From Stenotrophomonas maltophilia (GTDB lineage Bacteria > Pseudomonadota > Gammaproteobacteria > Xanthomonadales > Xanthomonadaceae), in assembly GCA_002387845.1 (NCBI GenBank), contig DGLB01000075.1, forward strand, positions 1-37,633: a stretch of 37,633 nt of DNA, written 5' to 3'. The position numbers were made by a program, and so were the translations under genes. Within the stretch, counting starts at the first letter, position 1. Each line of letters starts with the position of its first letter. The notes beneath the pieces are model-generated. The model searched no databases and had not been told where the DNA came from. It saw only the letters and a list, made by a program, of their open reading frames with translations. Positions 1 through 7,596 of the stretch are shown one piece after another.

Positions 1-29
1 ACCTCCACATCCCCGCGCCTGTCGGCGCG

Positions 30-50
30 CCCCCTTGGACTCCAAGGGGG
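30..50. repeat. Perfect 10-bp palindrome, 1-nt centre
   Basis: Arms 30-39 (CCCCCTTGGA) and 41-50 are exact reverse complements around a single base. It could form a strong RNA hairpin. No T-run follows on the + strand and no A-run precedes it, so it is not a classical intrinsic terminator. Its role is unknown. Confidence 0.6.
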
Positions 51-249
51 CTGCCTCAGCTGATGGGTGCCACGGGCACCGAGCGCCACTGGGCGGGCGG
101 GTGAGCGGGCGGCGCTCGCCATCGCCGCGTAGGATGCGCCGCGATCGACAGCGATTACGCCCTTGCGGCGGACGGCGGAGTGATGGAAGAGCAGGATCGG
201 AGTCGCGGCCATCGCGAGCGAAGCCATCGGCTTGCGGACGGCCGTTCTG

Positions 250-274
250 GTTGCCGGCCAGCGGCCGGCACTAC
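250..274 (-). repeat. GTAG-type (SMAG-like) palindromic element
   Basis: Read on the - strand it begins GTAG (complement of 271-274), followed by a palindrome with 8-bp arms at 252-259 and 263-270 and a 3-nt loop. This fits the short GTAG palindromes (SMAG, a REP-like family) described in Stenotrophomonas maltophilia. Assignment is by form; I could not count copies across the genome. Confidence 0.65.
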
Positions 275-349
275 CGAGTCGAGGCCTGCGCCGCTTTTGC
301 CCAGCTCTTGCCTCACCCCTCCCCTGCGCACCAGCCAACTGTCGAGGGG

Positions 350-447
350 CGGCGCGGGTGGGTTGGCGGGACCCTGAGCCGCATGGATGCGGCGACGGAG
401 CTTACAAGGACGTACTTGCAGCGTGTCCCGCCAACCCACCCGCGCCG
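350..447. repeat. Perfect 23-bp inverted repeat with internal hairpin
   Basis: Arms 350-372 and 425-447 are exact reverse complements separated by 52 nt. The spacer contains a second palindrome, GCCGCAT/ATGCGGC at 378-384 and 387-393. The whole would fold into a long stem with a side hairpin in either transcript. The arms do not resemble insertion-sequence ends and no transposase lies between them. It may be a member of a dispersed intergenic repeat family. Confidence 0.7.
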
Positions 448-476
448 ACCCAGCCAAGCGGATACGCAGAGCAGAC

Positions 477-503
477 GCTTTGGCTTTGGCTTTGGCTTTG
501 GCT
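477..503. repeat. Hexanucleotide tandem repeat (GCTTTG)4.5
   Basis: Four perfect copies of GCTTTG at 477-500 are followed by a half copy. It is a simple-sequence tract in non-coding DNA, so copy number may vary between strains by slippage. Frames crossing it translate as alternating Phe-Gly or Lys-Pro/Lys-Ala, which gives false open reading frames. Confidence 0.85.
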
Positions 504-599
504 CTAGGCCCCGGCCCCGCCTGTAGCCCGGCAGCCGATCGCAACCCGGCCCCAGCCGGCCTCGACCCTGCCCTGGCCAACATAGGCCCCACAAACGAC

Positions 600-625
600 A
601 AAAGCCCGGCCGAAGCCGGGCTTTT
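600..625 (-). terminator. Intrinsic terminator of rplM-rpsI operon
   Basis: A 7-bp GC stem (604-610 with 615-621) closes a CGAA/TTCG tetraloop and is followed on the - strand by a U-run (complement of 600-603). It sits about 50 nt after the rpsI stop. The A/T flanks are symmetric (TTTT at 622-625), so it could also act from the other side. Confidence 0.85.
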
Positions 626-674
626 GCTGTCCTCCCAGCGGGATCCCGAAGGATCCCACGCCAGGCGCGATGGA

Positions 675-1067
675 TCAGCGCTTGGAGAACTGGGTGGCGC
701 GACGGGCCTTGTGCAGACCGACCTTCTTACGCTCGACTTCACGGGCGTCACGGGTCATGAAGCCAGCCTTGCGCAGCTCGGACTTCAGGGTTTCGTCGTA
801 CTCGACCAGCGCGCGGGCGATGCCCAGGCGGATCGCACCGGCCTGGCCGGTGGTGCCACCGCCAGCGGCGGTCACGGTGATGTCGAAGCTCTCGGTGTTC
901 TTGGTCAGCTCCAGCGGCTGACGCACGATCATGCGAGCGGTTTCACGACCAAAGAACTCGTCCAGCGGACGGCCGTTGACGGTGATGTTGCCAGCGCCCT
1001 TGCGCAGGAACACGCGGGCAGTGGAGGACTTGCGGCGGCCGGTGCCGTAGTTTTGAGTGGTTGCCAT
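675..1067 (-). CDS. rpsI: 30S ribosomal protein S9
   Basis: This 130-residue protein is the usual length for bacterial S9, a small-subunit protein whose basic C-terminal tail reaches the P-site tRNA. It has the conserved start YGTGRRKSSTARVFL, the central GGGTTGQAGAIRLGIARAL segment and the terminal tail ending in Phe-Ser-Lys-Arg. It lies 2 nt after the rplM stop, so the two are almost certainly cotranscribed and probably translationally coupled; its ribosome-binding site lies inside the end of rplM. A terminator follows at 600-625. Confidence 0.98.
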   Translation of the reverse strand: MATTQNYGTGRRKSSTARVFLRKGAGNITVNGRPLDEFFGRETARMIVRQPLELTKNTESFDITVTAAGGGTTGQAGAIRLGIARALVEYDETLKSELRKAGFMTRDAREVERKKVGLHKARRATQFSKR

Positions 1068-1069
1068 GA

Positions 1070-1498
1070 TTAGATATCCAGAACCTGAGGCTGCTGAGCG
1101 GCGTGCGGGTGCTCGGAGCCCGAGTACACCTTGAGCTTGCGGTACATGGCGCGGCCCAGCGGGCCCTTCGGCAGCATGCCCTTGACGGCGATTTCGATGA
1201 CGCGTTCCGGGTGGCGCTCCAGCGCCTGGCCCAGGGTTTCGGTCTTCAGGTTGCCGATGTAGCCGGTGAAGCGGTGATACAGCTTGTCCTGCAGCTTGTT
1301 GCCGGTGACGGCAATCTTGTCTGCATTGATGACAACCAGGTAATCGCCGGTATCAACGTGCGGGGTGTAGACCGGCTTGTGCTTGCCACGCAGACGGCGG
1401 GCCAGCTCGGAGGACAGACGACCCAGCGTCTTGCCGGTGGCGTCGACGAGATACCAGTCGCGCTGGACGGTCTCGGACTTTGCAGTGAAAGTGCTCAT
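1070..1498 (-). CDS. rplM: 50S ribosomal protein L13
   Basis: L13 is an early-assembly protein of the large ribosomal subunit. The 142-residue product from the ATG at 1498 has the standard length and the conserved N-terminus STFTAKSETVQRDWYLVDA, the GDYLVVINADKI segment and the MLPKGPLGRAMYRKLKVY signature. The frame stays open upstream to 1675, but that extension is not L13-like and would run through the promoter at 1574-1602. It is first in the rplM-rpsI operon and divergent from coq7. Confidence 0.98.
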   Translation of the reverse strand: MSTFTAKSETVQRDWYLVDATGKTLGRLSSELARRLRGKHKPVYTPHVDTGDYLVVINADKIAVTGNKLQDKLYHRFTGYIGNLKTETLGQALERHPERVIEIAVKGMLPKGPLGRAMYRKLKVYSGSEHPHAAQQPQVLDI

Positions 1499-1573
1499 GA
1501 AAGAACTCAGGTAGGTCGGGCTCATTGCGGCCAGGGACGGCCGGAACTCTGCCACGCGTTGTGAAGAGGCGGG

Positions 1574-1602
1574 ATTGTACCGGCCCTCCGCCCCCCATGC
1601 AA
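1574..1602 (-). promoter_or_regulatory. Probable promoter of rplM-rpsI
   Basis: On the - strand a -35 box TTGCAT (complement of 1597-1602) is separated by 17 nt from a -10 box TACAAT (complement of 1574-1579, 5 of 6 to consensus). Transcription would start near 1567 and leave a leader of about 70 nt before rplM, where autogenous control by L13 would be expected. The assignment rests on sequence match and position only. Confidence 0.6.
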
Positions 1603-1673
1603 CCGGGTGCCCGGGTTGGCAGCCCGGCCGGAGCGGGGCGAGAATGGGAAACCCCCGCCGTTGCCACCCGCGC

Positions 1674-2318
1674 ATGACCCCGCTCCGTCAGATCACCCCG
1701 CTCGACCACCTGCTCACCGAGGCCCAGCGCGCCCTGGATACCGTGTTCGGCAACCCGCCGGCGCACCGGCCCTACCCCGCCGCGGACACCCCCGACGTGG
1801 AACTCGACGCCCGCCAGCGCCGCCATGCCGCCGGCCTGATGCGCATCAATCACGTTGGAGAGGTCTGCGCGCAGGGACTCTACTTCGGCCAGGCCGCCGT
1901 CGCCCGCGAGCCGCAAACCCGCGCCCATCTGCTGGAAGCGGCGCAGGAAGAGACCGACCACCTGGCCTGGTGCGCCCAGCGCCTGCAGGAGCTGGACAGC
2001 CGGCCCAGTCTGTTCAATCCGCTCTGGTACGCCGGCAGCTACACCATCGGCACCCTGGCCGGGCTGCGGGGAGACGGCTGGAACCTCGGCTTCGTGGTGG
2101 AGACCGAACGCCAGGTGGAAGCCCACTTGGACGAGCATCTCGATACCCTGCCCCCGGCCGACCTGCGCAGCCGCGAGATCCTGAAGGTGATGAAGATCGA
2201 CGAGGCCCGCCACGCCGACCACGCCGAACATGCCGGTGCGCGGCGACTGCCGCCGCCGATTCCGGCGGTGATGGCATTGGCATCCAAGGTGATGAAGGGC
2301 GTGGCGTACCGGATGTGA
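1674..2318 (+). CDS. coq7: 3-demethoxyubiquinol 3-hydroxylase
   Basis: Coq7 is a membrane-associated di-iron monooxygenase catalysing the last hydroxylation in ubiquinone synthesis. The 214-residue product shows a ferritin-like di-iron set: E63 (in RINHVGEVCAQGLYF), E93 and H96 (EETDH), E145, and E177 with H180 (DEARH). The start at 1674 is chosen because homology begins near MTPLRQITPLDHLL. The frame is open back to 1575, but that part overlaps the rplM promoter and looks non-coding. It is divergent from rplM. Confidence 0.95.
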   Translation: MTPLRQITPLDHLLTEAQRALDTVFGNPPAHRPYPAADTPDVELDARQRRHAAGLMRINHVGEVCAQGLYFGQAAVAREPQTRAHLLEAAQEETDHLAWCAQRLQELDSRPSLFNPLWYAGSYTIGTLAGLRGDGWNLGFVVETERQVEAHLDEHLDTLPPADLRSREILKVMKIDEARHADHAEHAGARRLPPPIPAVMALASKVMKGVAYRM

Positions 2319-2366
2319 TCGGGCGGTACGTCAGCCAACCGAGGGTCGAATTTACCTGAAGGCAAG

Positions 2367-2398
2367 CAAAACGGCCTGGTGTCTTCACACCAGGCCGT
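2367..2398 (-). terminator. Intrinsic terminator of speD
   Basis: A perfect 12-bp stem (2371-2382 with 2387-2398) with a 4-nt loop is followed on the - strand by four U (complement of 2367-2370). It lies about 58 nt after the speD stop. The + side lacks a T-run, so coq7 transcripts coming the other way would be stopped less efficiently. Confidence 0.9.
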
Positions 2399-2455
2399 CT
2401 GTGCAGATCGCCGTGAAACGTCGAATCTGCGCGACTCGACGTTCCACGAAGCCGC

Positions 2456-3250
2456 TTACTCGGACAGATTGCGCCCGTGGAACAGCTCTTCGATCTCGCG
2501 CTTGAGCAGCGCTTCGATCTTCATGCGTTCCTTGAAGGACAGGTTCTTGGCCTTCTCTTCGAACAGGTACTGGTCCAGGTCGAAGTCCTTCAGGTGCATC
2601 TTCGTGTGGAAGATGTTTTCCTGGTAGACGTTGACGTCGAACATCTCGTAACGCGACTTGATGTTCTTGGCCAGGAAGTTCTGGATCGAGTTGATCTTGT
2701 GGTCGATGAAGTGCTTCTTGCCCTTCACGTCACGGGTGAAGCCACGCACGCGGTAGTCCATGATCACGATGTCCGATTCCAGACTCTCGATCAGGTAGTT
2801 CAGCGCCTTCAGCGGCGAGATCACGCCACAGGTGGCCACGTCGATGTCCGCACGGAACGTCGCAATACCTTCCTGCGGATGGGTTTCCGGGTAGGTATGG
2901 ACGGTGATGTGGCTCTTGTCCATGTGCGCGACCACGGCGTCGGAGATCAACTCCTTGCCGGCCAGCTTCTTGTCGATCACCGGTTCTTCGGAGATCAGGA
3001 TCGTCACGGATGCACCCTGCGGATCGTAATCCTGGCGCGCGACGTTGAGGATGTTGGCGCCGATGATCTCAGCGACATCGGTCAAGATTTGAGTCAGCCT
3101 ATCGGCGTTGTACTCTTCATCGATGTATTCAATGTAACGCTGGCGCTCCTCTTCGGTGCGGGCGTAACACACGTCATAGATGTTGAAGCTCAGCGCCTTG
3201 GTGAGGTTGTTGAAACCCTGCAACCTCAGGCGAGGCAACGGCTTGACCAC
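2456..3250 (-). CDS. speD: S-adenosylmethionine decarboxylase proenzyme
   Basis: SpeD decarboxylates S-adenosylmethionine to supply the aminopropyl donor for spermidine. The proenzyme cleaves itself to form a pyruvoyl cofactor. The 264-residue product matches the long E. coli-type SpeD: LQGFNNLTKALSF at the N-terminus, the HMDKSHITVHTYPE cleavage region with Ser113 as pyruvoyl precursor, and the FRADIDVATCGVISPLKAL and VNVYQENIFHTKMHLKDFDL segments. I chose the GTG at 3250 because it gives the family length; the frame is open to 3328 but the extra residues are low-complexity. It is divergent from clp. Confidence 0.95.
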   Translation of the reverse strand: MVKPLPRLRLQGFNNLTKALSFNIYDVCYARTEEERQRYIEYIDEEYNADRLTQILTDVAEIIGANILNVARQDYDPQGASVTILISEEPVIDKKLAGKELISDAVVAHMDKSHITVHTYPETHPQEGIATFRADIDVATCGVISPLKALNYLIESLESDIVIMDYRVRGFTRDVKGKKHFIDHKINSIQNFLAKNIKSRYEMFDVNVYQENIFHTKMHLKDFDLDQYLFEEKAKNLSFKERMKIEALLKREIEELFHGRNLSE

Positions 3251-3420
3251 GGCGGTCGATCCTGTATGTGGTGGGAAAGGGGGAATTATGGGGCAAACCG
3301 GCCGGGGGCGAAACTTGCATCGAGGCAAGTTCGTGTGCTGGGTTTGCCCTTCACAATGCTGATCGTTAAGCTCGCGGGATACAGCCGTGAATTCTTCATG
3401 AGCAGAGGGAGCGCCTTACC

Positions 3421-4086
3421 GTGTCAACTGTGCGCCTTGCTACAAGTCCATTGGCCCTGGACATCGCCACCATTGACCGGTTTCTGGCCCACAGCCACCG
3501 CCGGCGCTACCCCGCCCGGACCGACGTGTTCCGCCCGGGGGACCCCGCCGGAACCCTCTACTATGTGATCAGCGGCTCGGTTTCGATCATGGCCGAGGAA
3601 GAAGACGACCGCGAGCTGGTGCTGGGCTACTTCGGCGCGGGCGAGTTCGTCGGCGAAATGGGCCTGTTCGTCGAATCCGACCGCCGCGAAGTGGTGCTGC
3701 GCACCCGCACCCCCTGCGAGCTGGCGGAAATCAGCTACGAGCGCCTGCACCAGCTGTTCCTGGGGCCGCTCTCGTCCGACGCCCCGCGTCTGCTGTATGC
3801 CCTGGGCCAGCAGGTCTCCAAGCGCCTGCTCGACACCAGCCGCAAGGCCAGCCGTCTGGCGTTCCTGGATGTGACCGACCGCATCGTGCGCACCCTGCAC
3901 GACCTGTCCAAGGAGCCCGAGGCCATGAGCCACCCGCAGGGCACGCAGCTGCGCGTGTCACGCCAGGAGCTGGCACGACTGGTCGGGTGCTCGCGCGAGA
4001 TGGCCGGTCGCGTGCTGAAGAAGCTGCAGAGCGACGGGCTGCTGCACGCGCGTGGCAAGACCGTTGTGCTGTACGGCACCCGTTGA
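3421..4086 (+). CDS. clp: CRP-like global regulator Clp
   Basis: Clp is the Xanthomonadaceae CRP/FNR-family regulator that controls extracellular enzymes, polysaccharide and biofilm genes. In Xanthomonas its DNA binding is blocked by cyclic di-GMP. The 221-residue product has a cyclic-nucleotide-binding beta-roll (about 25-115, with FRPGDPAGTLYYVISGSVSI and FVGEMGLF), a dimer helix (about 120-160) and a winged helix-turn-helix (about 178-202, VSRQELARLVGCSREMAGRV). It starts at a GTG preceded by an AGAGGGAG ribosome-binding site at 3404-3411. An ATG at 3399 is out of frame. The N-terminus is shorter than the 230-residue X. campestris protein. Confidence 0.95.
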   Translation: MSTVRLATSPLALDIATIDRFLAHSHRRRYPARTDVFRPGDPAGTLYYVISGSVSIMAEEEDDRELVLGYFGAGEFVGEMGLFVESDRREVVLRTRTPCELAEISYERLHQLFLGPLSSDAPRLLYALGQQVSKRLLDTSRKASRLAFLDVTDRIVRTLHDLSKEPEAMSHPQGTQLRVSRQELARLVGCSREMAGRVLKKLQSDGLLHARGKTVVLYGTR

Positions 4087-4094
4087 GCGGGCTG

Positions 4095-4120
4095 GAGAGC
4101 CGGCCAACGGCCGGCGCTAC
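4095..4120 (-). repeat. GTAG-type (SMAG-like) palindromic element
   Basis: CTAC at 4117-4120 gives GTAG on the - strand, followed by the palindrome GCCGGCC-AAC-GGCCGGC (4099-4115). It begins 8 nt after the clp stop and could form a 3' hairpin on clp mRNA. Confidence 0.75.
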
Positions 4121-4168
4121 CGCGCGTGCCGTGGCGCTGCCTTCACCCTCACCCGCTAGGCTGGGGGC

Positions 4169-4930
4169 ATGGAGCTAGGCAGCGAATTCTACTGGTTCAT
4201 CCTGATCGGCCTCGGCGCGCAGCTGGTGGACGGTGCGCTGGGCATGGCATTCGGGCTGGTGTCTTCCTCGGTGATGCTGAGCATGGGCATTCCGCCCGCG
4301 GCGGTCAGCGCCAGCGTGCATACGGCGGAAGTGTTCACCACCGGGGCCTCGGGGGTCTCGCACCTGGTCGCCGGCAACGTCGACAAACGACTGTTCCTGC
4401 GCCTGGCGCTGCCGGGTGCGGTGGGCGGGGTGTTGGGAGCCTATGTGCTGACCCAGCTGCCGGGTGATGCGATCCGTCCCTTCATCTATGCCTACCTGCT
4501 GGTGCTGGCGGTGTTCATCCTGCTGCGCGCAGCCGGGCGGCTGGTCCCGCGTCAGGAGGTCAAGCGCGTGCCGCTGCTTGGCTTCGTGGCCGGCATGCTG
4601 GACGCCAGCGGCGGTGGCGGCTGGGGGCCCGTTGCCACCTCGACCCTGCTGGCCCGTGGCGGGCAGGCGCGAACCACCATTGGTACGGTCAATGCCGCCG
4701 AGTTCGTGGTCACCGTAGCGGTGTCGGTGACCTTCCTGCTGTCGATGGGCCTGCAGTACCTGAACATCGTCGCCGGCCTGCTGATCGGCGGCATGATGGC
4801 AGCCCCCTTGGCGGCCATTTTGGTCAAGCGCGTGAAGGAACGCTGGGTGCTGGTTGCGGTCGGCGTGCTGGTGCTGGGGATCAGCCTGTTCCAGGTCGGC
4901 AGTGCGGTGAAGGGGTGGCTGGCGGGATAG
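4169..4930 (+). CDS. TauE/SafE-family membrane exporter
   Basis: The product is a 253-residue polytopic membrane protein of the TauE/SafE family, whose members export sulfite, sulfoacetate or other organosulfur anions. Eight or so hydrophobic segments are visible, and the two family half-repeats start at IGLGAQLVDGALGMAFG (about 14-30) and LLGFVAGMLDASGGGGWGP (about 134-152). The substrate cannot be read from sequence. It follows clp after a GTAG palindrome and converges on the HAD gene, with 7 nt between the two stop codons. Confidence 0.85.
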   Translation: MELGSEFYWFILIGLGAQLVDGALGMAFGLVSSSVMLSMGIPPAAVSASVHTAEVFTTGASGVSHLVAGNVDKRLFLRLALPGAVGGVLGAYVLTQLPGDAIRPFIYAYLLVLAVFILLRAAGRLVPRQEVKRVPLLGFVAGMLDASGGGGWGPVATSTLLARGGQARTTIGTVNAAEFVVTVAVSVTFLLSMGLQYLNIVAGLLIGGMMAAPLAAILVKRVKERWVLVAVGVLVLGISLFQVGSAVKGWLAG

Positions 4931-4937
4931 CCTGCGA

Positions 4938-5654
4938 TCAGGCGACATCACCGCCACGATCCACACATCCCCAATTGAGGATGCGGGTGCCCGGCTTCAG
5001 CACCTGACGGAAGAACGCCACCTTGGAATGCTTCGGGTTCACCACCACCGGATCCCTGGCTGCCAGCAGCAGCGGCAGATCCGCGGTGCTGTCGGAGTAG
5101 GCCACGTCGATATCGCCGTACCCGCGCTCGCGCAGCATGCGCATCTTCTCTTCGTTGTGGCAGTGCCGGGTCGCCCCGACCGCACCCAGACGCGGCCCCA
5201 CTTCACTGCCGATCACCGGCACGCCCTGATGGGCAACGAAGGCCAGGATGGCGCGGGCCAGCTCCGGCGGCGCGCCGGTGGCCACGACCACGCGGTCGCC
5301 CTTGGCGCGGTGCTCGGCGAACACAGCCAGCGCCTGCGGCAGCAGCTTGGCGCGCAGCTGCGCCTCGTGCTTGATCACGTAGGCGTCAATGACCCGGTTG
5401 AACTCGCGCGCGCGGTGCAGCCCGAAGGTGGCAATCCACACATAGACCGAGATGCCGGAACGCCGCGTCGGCAGCATCGCCACCAGCGGCCCCGCGATGG
5501 GTGTAACCAGCAGCGCGGCCAGCAGCCGCAGGGGATTGCGCTTGATCAGCGAGGCGAACAGATGGCTGCCGGAATCGCCGTCGTACAGGGTGTGGTCGAA
5601 GTCGAAGACCACCAGCGGGGCGTCGTCGTGCGGAGTCGGATAGGTCGCAGTCAT
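4938..5654 (-). CDS. HAD-IB family phosphatase
   Basis: This 238-residue protein is a haloacid dehalogenase-superfamily hydrolase of the SerB-like IB type. Motif I is VFDFDHTLYDGDS, with Asp18 as nucleophile and Asp20 as acid/base. Motif II is VVATGAPPELA, and motif III is YSDSTADLPLL with a preceding lysine. A hydrophobic stretch at about 44-62 may associate with the membrane. Its ATG overlaps the trpC stop (ATGA at 5651-5654), so it is the last gene of the trp operon and probably translationally coupled. The substrate is unknown. Confidence 0.85.
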   Translation of the reverse strand: MTATYPTPHDDAPLVVFDFDHTLYDGDSGSHLFASLIKRNPLRLLAALLVTPIAGPLVAMLPTRRSGISVYVWIATFGLHRAREFNRVIDAYVIKHEAQLRAKLLPQALAVFAEHRAKGDRVVVATGAPPELARAILAFVAHQGVPVIGSEVGPRLGAVGATRHCHNEEKMRMLRERGYGDIDVAYSDSTADLPLLLAARDPVVVNPKHSKVAFFRQVLKPGTRILNWGCVDRGGDVA

Positions 5655-6445
5655 GCGCTGAAGAATAGCTGACGCAGCCCTTCGCCGGGTTCTTCCACCC
5701 GCATGAAGGCTTCGCCGACCAGGAACGCATGCACGCCGGCGTTGCGCATCAGGGCCACATCGTCGGGACCGAGAATGCCGCTTTCAGTCACCAGCAGGCG
5801 ATCACGCGGCACGGCCTGGCGCATCTCCAGCGTGGTCTGCAGCGAGACCTCGAAGGTGCGTAGGTTGCGGTTGTTGATGCCCACCAGCGGCACCGGCACC
5901 TGCAGCGCGCGCTCAAGCTCGTCGATATCGTGCACTTCCACCAGCACGTCCATGCCCAGCTGCATGGCCAGGTCGGACAGCTCGGCCAGTTGGCGGTCAT
6001 CCAGCGCGGCCACGATCAGCAGGATGCAGTCCGCACCCAGCACGCGCGCCTCGTAGACCTGGTACGGGTCAATCACGAAGTCCTTGCGCAGCACCGGCAA
6101 CGTGCAGGCGTCGCGCGCCTGCTGAAGGTAGGCGTCGGCCCCCTGGAAAAAATCCACGTCGGTCAGCACCGACAGGCAGCTGGCCCCGCCGAATTCGTAG
6201 CTGACCGCGATGTCGGCCGGGTGGAAGTCCGGGCGGATCACCCCCTTGGACGGGCTGGCCTTTTTCACCTCGGCAATCACGGCCGGGTCGCCGTTGGCGA
6301 TGGCGGCCTGCAGCGCGCGGGCAAAGCCGCGTACCGGCGGCGCGCCGGCCACCTGGGCCTGCAGCGTCTCCAGCGGCACCTGCGCCCGGCGCGCGGCTAC
6401 TTCTTCGGCCTTGCGGGCCAGGATGGTGTCGAGGATGTCGCTCAT
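5651..6445 (-). CDS. trpC: Indole-3-glycerol phosphate synthase
   Basis: TrpC closes the indole ring, converting carboxyphenylamino-deoxyribulose phosphate to indole-3-glycerol phosphate. The 264-residue TIM-barrel has the family signatures VIAEVKKASPSKGVI, LRKDFVIDPYQVYEARVLGA, LVEVHDIDELERAL, VGINNRNLRTFEV and VTESGIL. It is monofunctional, without a fused TrpF. It starts 81 nt after the trpD stop and overlaps the HAD gene by 4 nt. Confidence 0.98.
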   Translation of the reverse strand: MSDILDTILARKAEEVAARRAQVPLETLQAQVAGAPPVRGFARALQAAIANGDPAVIAEVKKASPSKGVIRPDFHPADIAVSYEFGGASCLSVLTDVDFFQGADAYLQQARDACTLPVLRKDFVIDPYQVYEARVLGADCILLIVAALDDRQLAELSDLAMQLGMDVLVEVHDIDELERALQVPVPLVGINNRNLRTFEVSLQTTLEMRQAVPRDRLLVTESGILGPDDVALMRNAGVHAFLVGEAFMRVEEPGEGLRQLFFSA

Positions 6446-6526
6446 GGGGAATTCGGGTCCTTCAGGCCAGCCATGCGGTCAAGCAGGCGATTATCGGCCA
6501 GCAGCGGGTGGGGCGTGAAGGCGGGC

Positions 6527-7564
6527 TCAGCCGGCGTCGTTCAGGCGGCGGGTAGCGGCAACGTAGTCCTGCATGCGCTGGCGGGCGCTGCCGTCGGCGA
6601 TGGCCGCGCGTGCGCGCGCCAGCCCGTCGGCGATGCTGTCGGCTACCCCGGCCACGTACAGCGCGGCACCGGCATTGAGCGCCACGATGTCCAGCGCCGG
6701 GCCGGGTTCGTTGTCCAGCACGCCACGCAACAGGGTGATGGACTCTTCCGGCCCGCTCACCTTCAGGTTGCGGCTGGCGGACATGGCGATGCCGAAGTCT
6801 TCCGGGTGGATCTCGTACTCGCGTACCTTGCCGTCGCGCAGTTCACCGACCAGGGTGCCCGCACCCAGCGAGATCTCGTCCATGTTGTCGCGCCCCCACA
6901 CCACCAGCGCGCGCTCGGCACCCAGCTCGCGCAGCACGCGGGCCTGGATGCCGACCAGGTCCGGATGGAACACGCCCATCAGCACATTGGTCGCCCCGAC
7001 CGGATTGGTCAGCGGGCCCAGGATGTTGAAGATGGTGCGCACGCCCATTTCGCGGCGCACCGGTGCCACCACCTTCATCGCCGGGTGATGCATCGGCGCG
7101 AACATGAAGCCGATGCCGGTCTCTTCGATCGCGCGTGCGACCTGCTCCGGGCGCAGTTCAATCACCGCGCCCAGCGCCTCCACCGCATCGGCACTACCGG
7201 ACTTGGACGACACGCTGCGGTTGCCATGCTTGGCGACCCTGGCTCCGGCCGCCGCAACCACGAACATCGCGCAGGTGGAGATGTTGAAGGTATGCGAGCC
7301 GTCGCCGCCGGTACCGACGATGTCGACCAGATGGGTCTTGTCCTGCACCGGCACCGCCAGTGCCAGTTCGCGCATCACCGTGGCCGCACCGGCAATCTCA
7401 CCTACTGTCTCCTTCTTCACCCGCAGACCGGTGAGAATCGCCGCGGTCATCACCGGGGAGACGTCGCCACGCATCACCTGACGCATCAGGTCGATCATCT
7501 CGTCAAAGAAGATCTCGCGGTGCTCGATCGTGCGTTGCAGGGCTTCCTGGGGGGAGAAGGTCAT
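6527..7564 (-). CDS. trpD: Anthranilate phosphoribosyltransferase
   Basis: TrpD transfers phosphoribose from PRPP to anthranilate. The 345-residue product has the glycine-rich VDIVGTGGDGSHTFNIST loop that binds PRPP, KHGNRSVSSKSGSAD for anthranilate and metal binding, and the FNILGPLTNP signature. The start at 7564 (MTFSPQEALQRTIEHREIF) gives the family length; the open frame upstream to 7759 overlaps trpG and is rejected. It lies 32 nt after the trpG stop. Confidence 0.98.
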   Translation of the reverse strand: MTFSPQEALQRTIEHREIFFDEMIDLMRQVMRGDVSPVMTAAILTGLRVKKETVGEIAGAATVMRELALAVPVQDKTHLVDIVGTGGDGSHTFNISTCAMFVVAAAGARVAKHGNRSVSSKSGSADAVEALGAVIELRPEQVARAIEETGIGFMFAPMHHPAMKVVAPVRREMGVRTIFNILGPLTNPVGATNVLMGVFHPDLVGIQARVLRELGAERALVVWGRDNMDEISLGAGTLVGELRDGKVREYEIHPEDFGIAMSASRNLKVSGPEESITLLRGVLDNEPGPALDIVALNAGAALYVAGVADSIADGLARARAAIADGSARQRMQDYVAATRRLNDAG

Positions 7565-7596
7565 GCGGGTGTCCTTTGTGGTGCGGGCAGCGCGGC

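Larger units (their letters stand above)
1..599. other. Non-coding region rich in palindromes
   Basis: I find no credible gene here. The open frames on both strands are typical of high-GC DNA, lack recognisable domains and overlap repeats. The stretch holds a 10-bp palindrome near the left edge, a GTAG-type palindrome, a long inverted repeat and a hexanucleotide tandem repeat, each listed separately. It lies downstream of rpsI and before an unseen gene to the left. Confidence 0.6.

Noticed and set aside
35..1073. Several open frames of 65-228 codons on both strands, some with Phe-Gly or Lys-Pro repeats
   Set aside because: They overlap one another, cross palindromes and the GCTTTG tract, or lie antisense to rpsI, and have no domain or good ribosome-binding site.
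1499..1675. N-terminal extension of rplM
   Set aside because: It exceeds the L13 family length by 59 residues and would include the likely promoter; the ATG at 1498 gives an exact family match.
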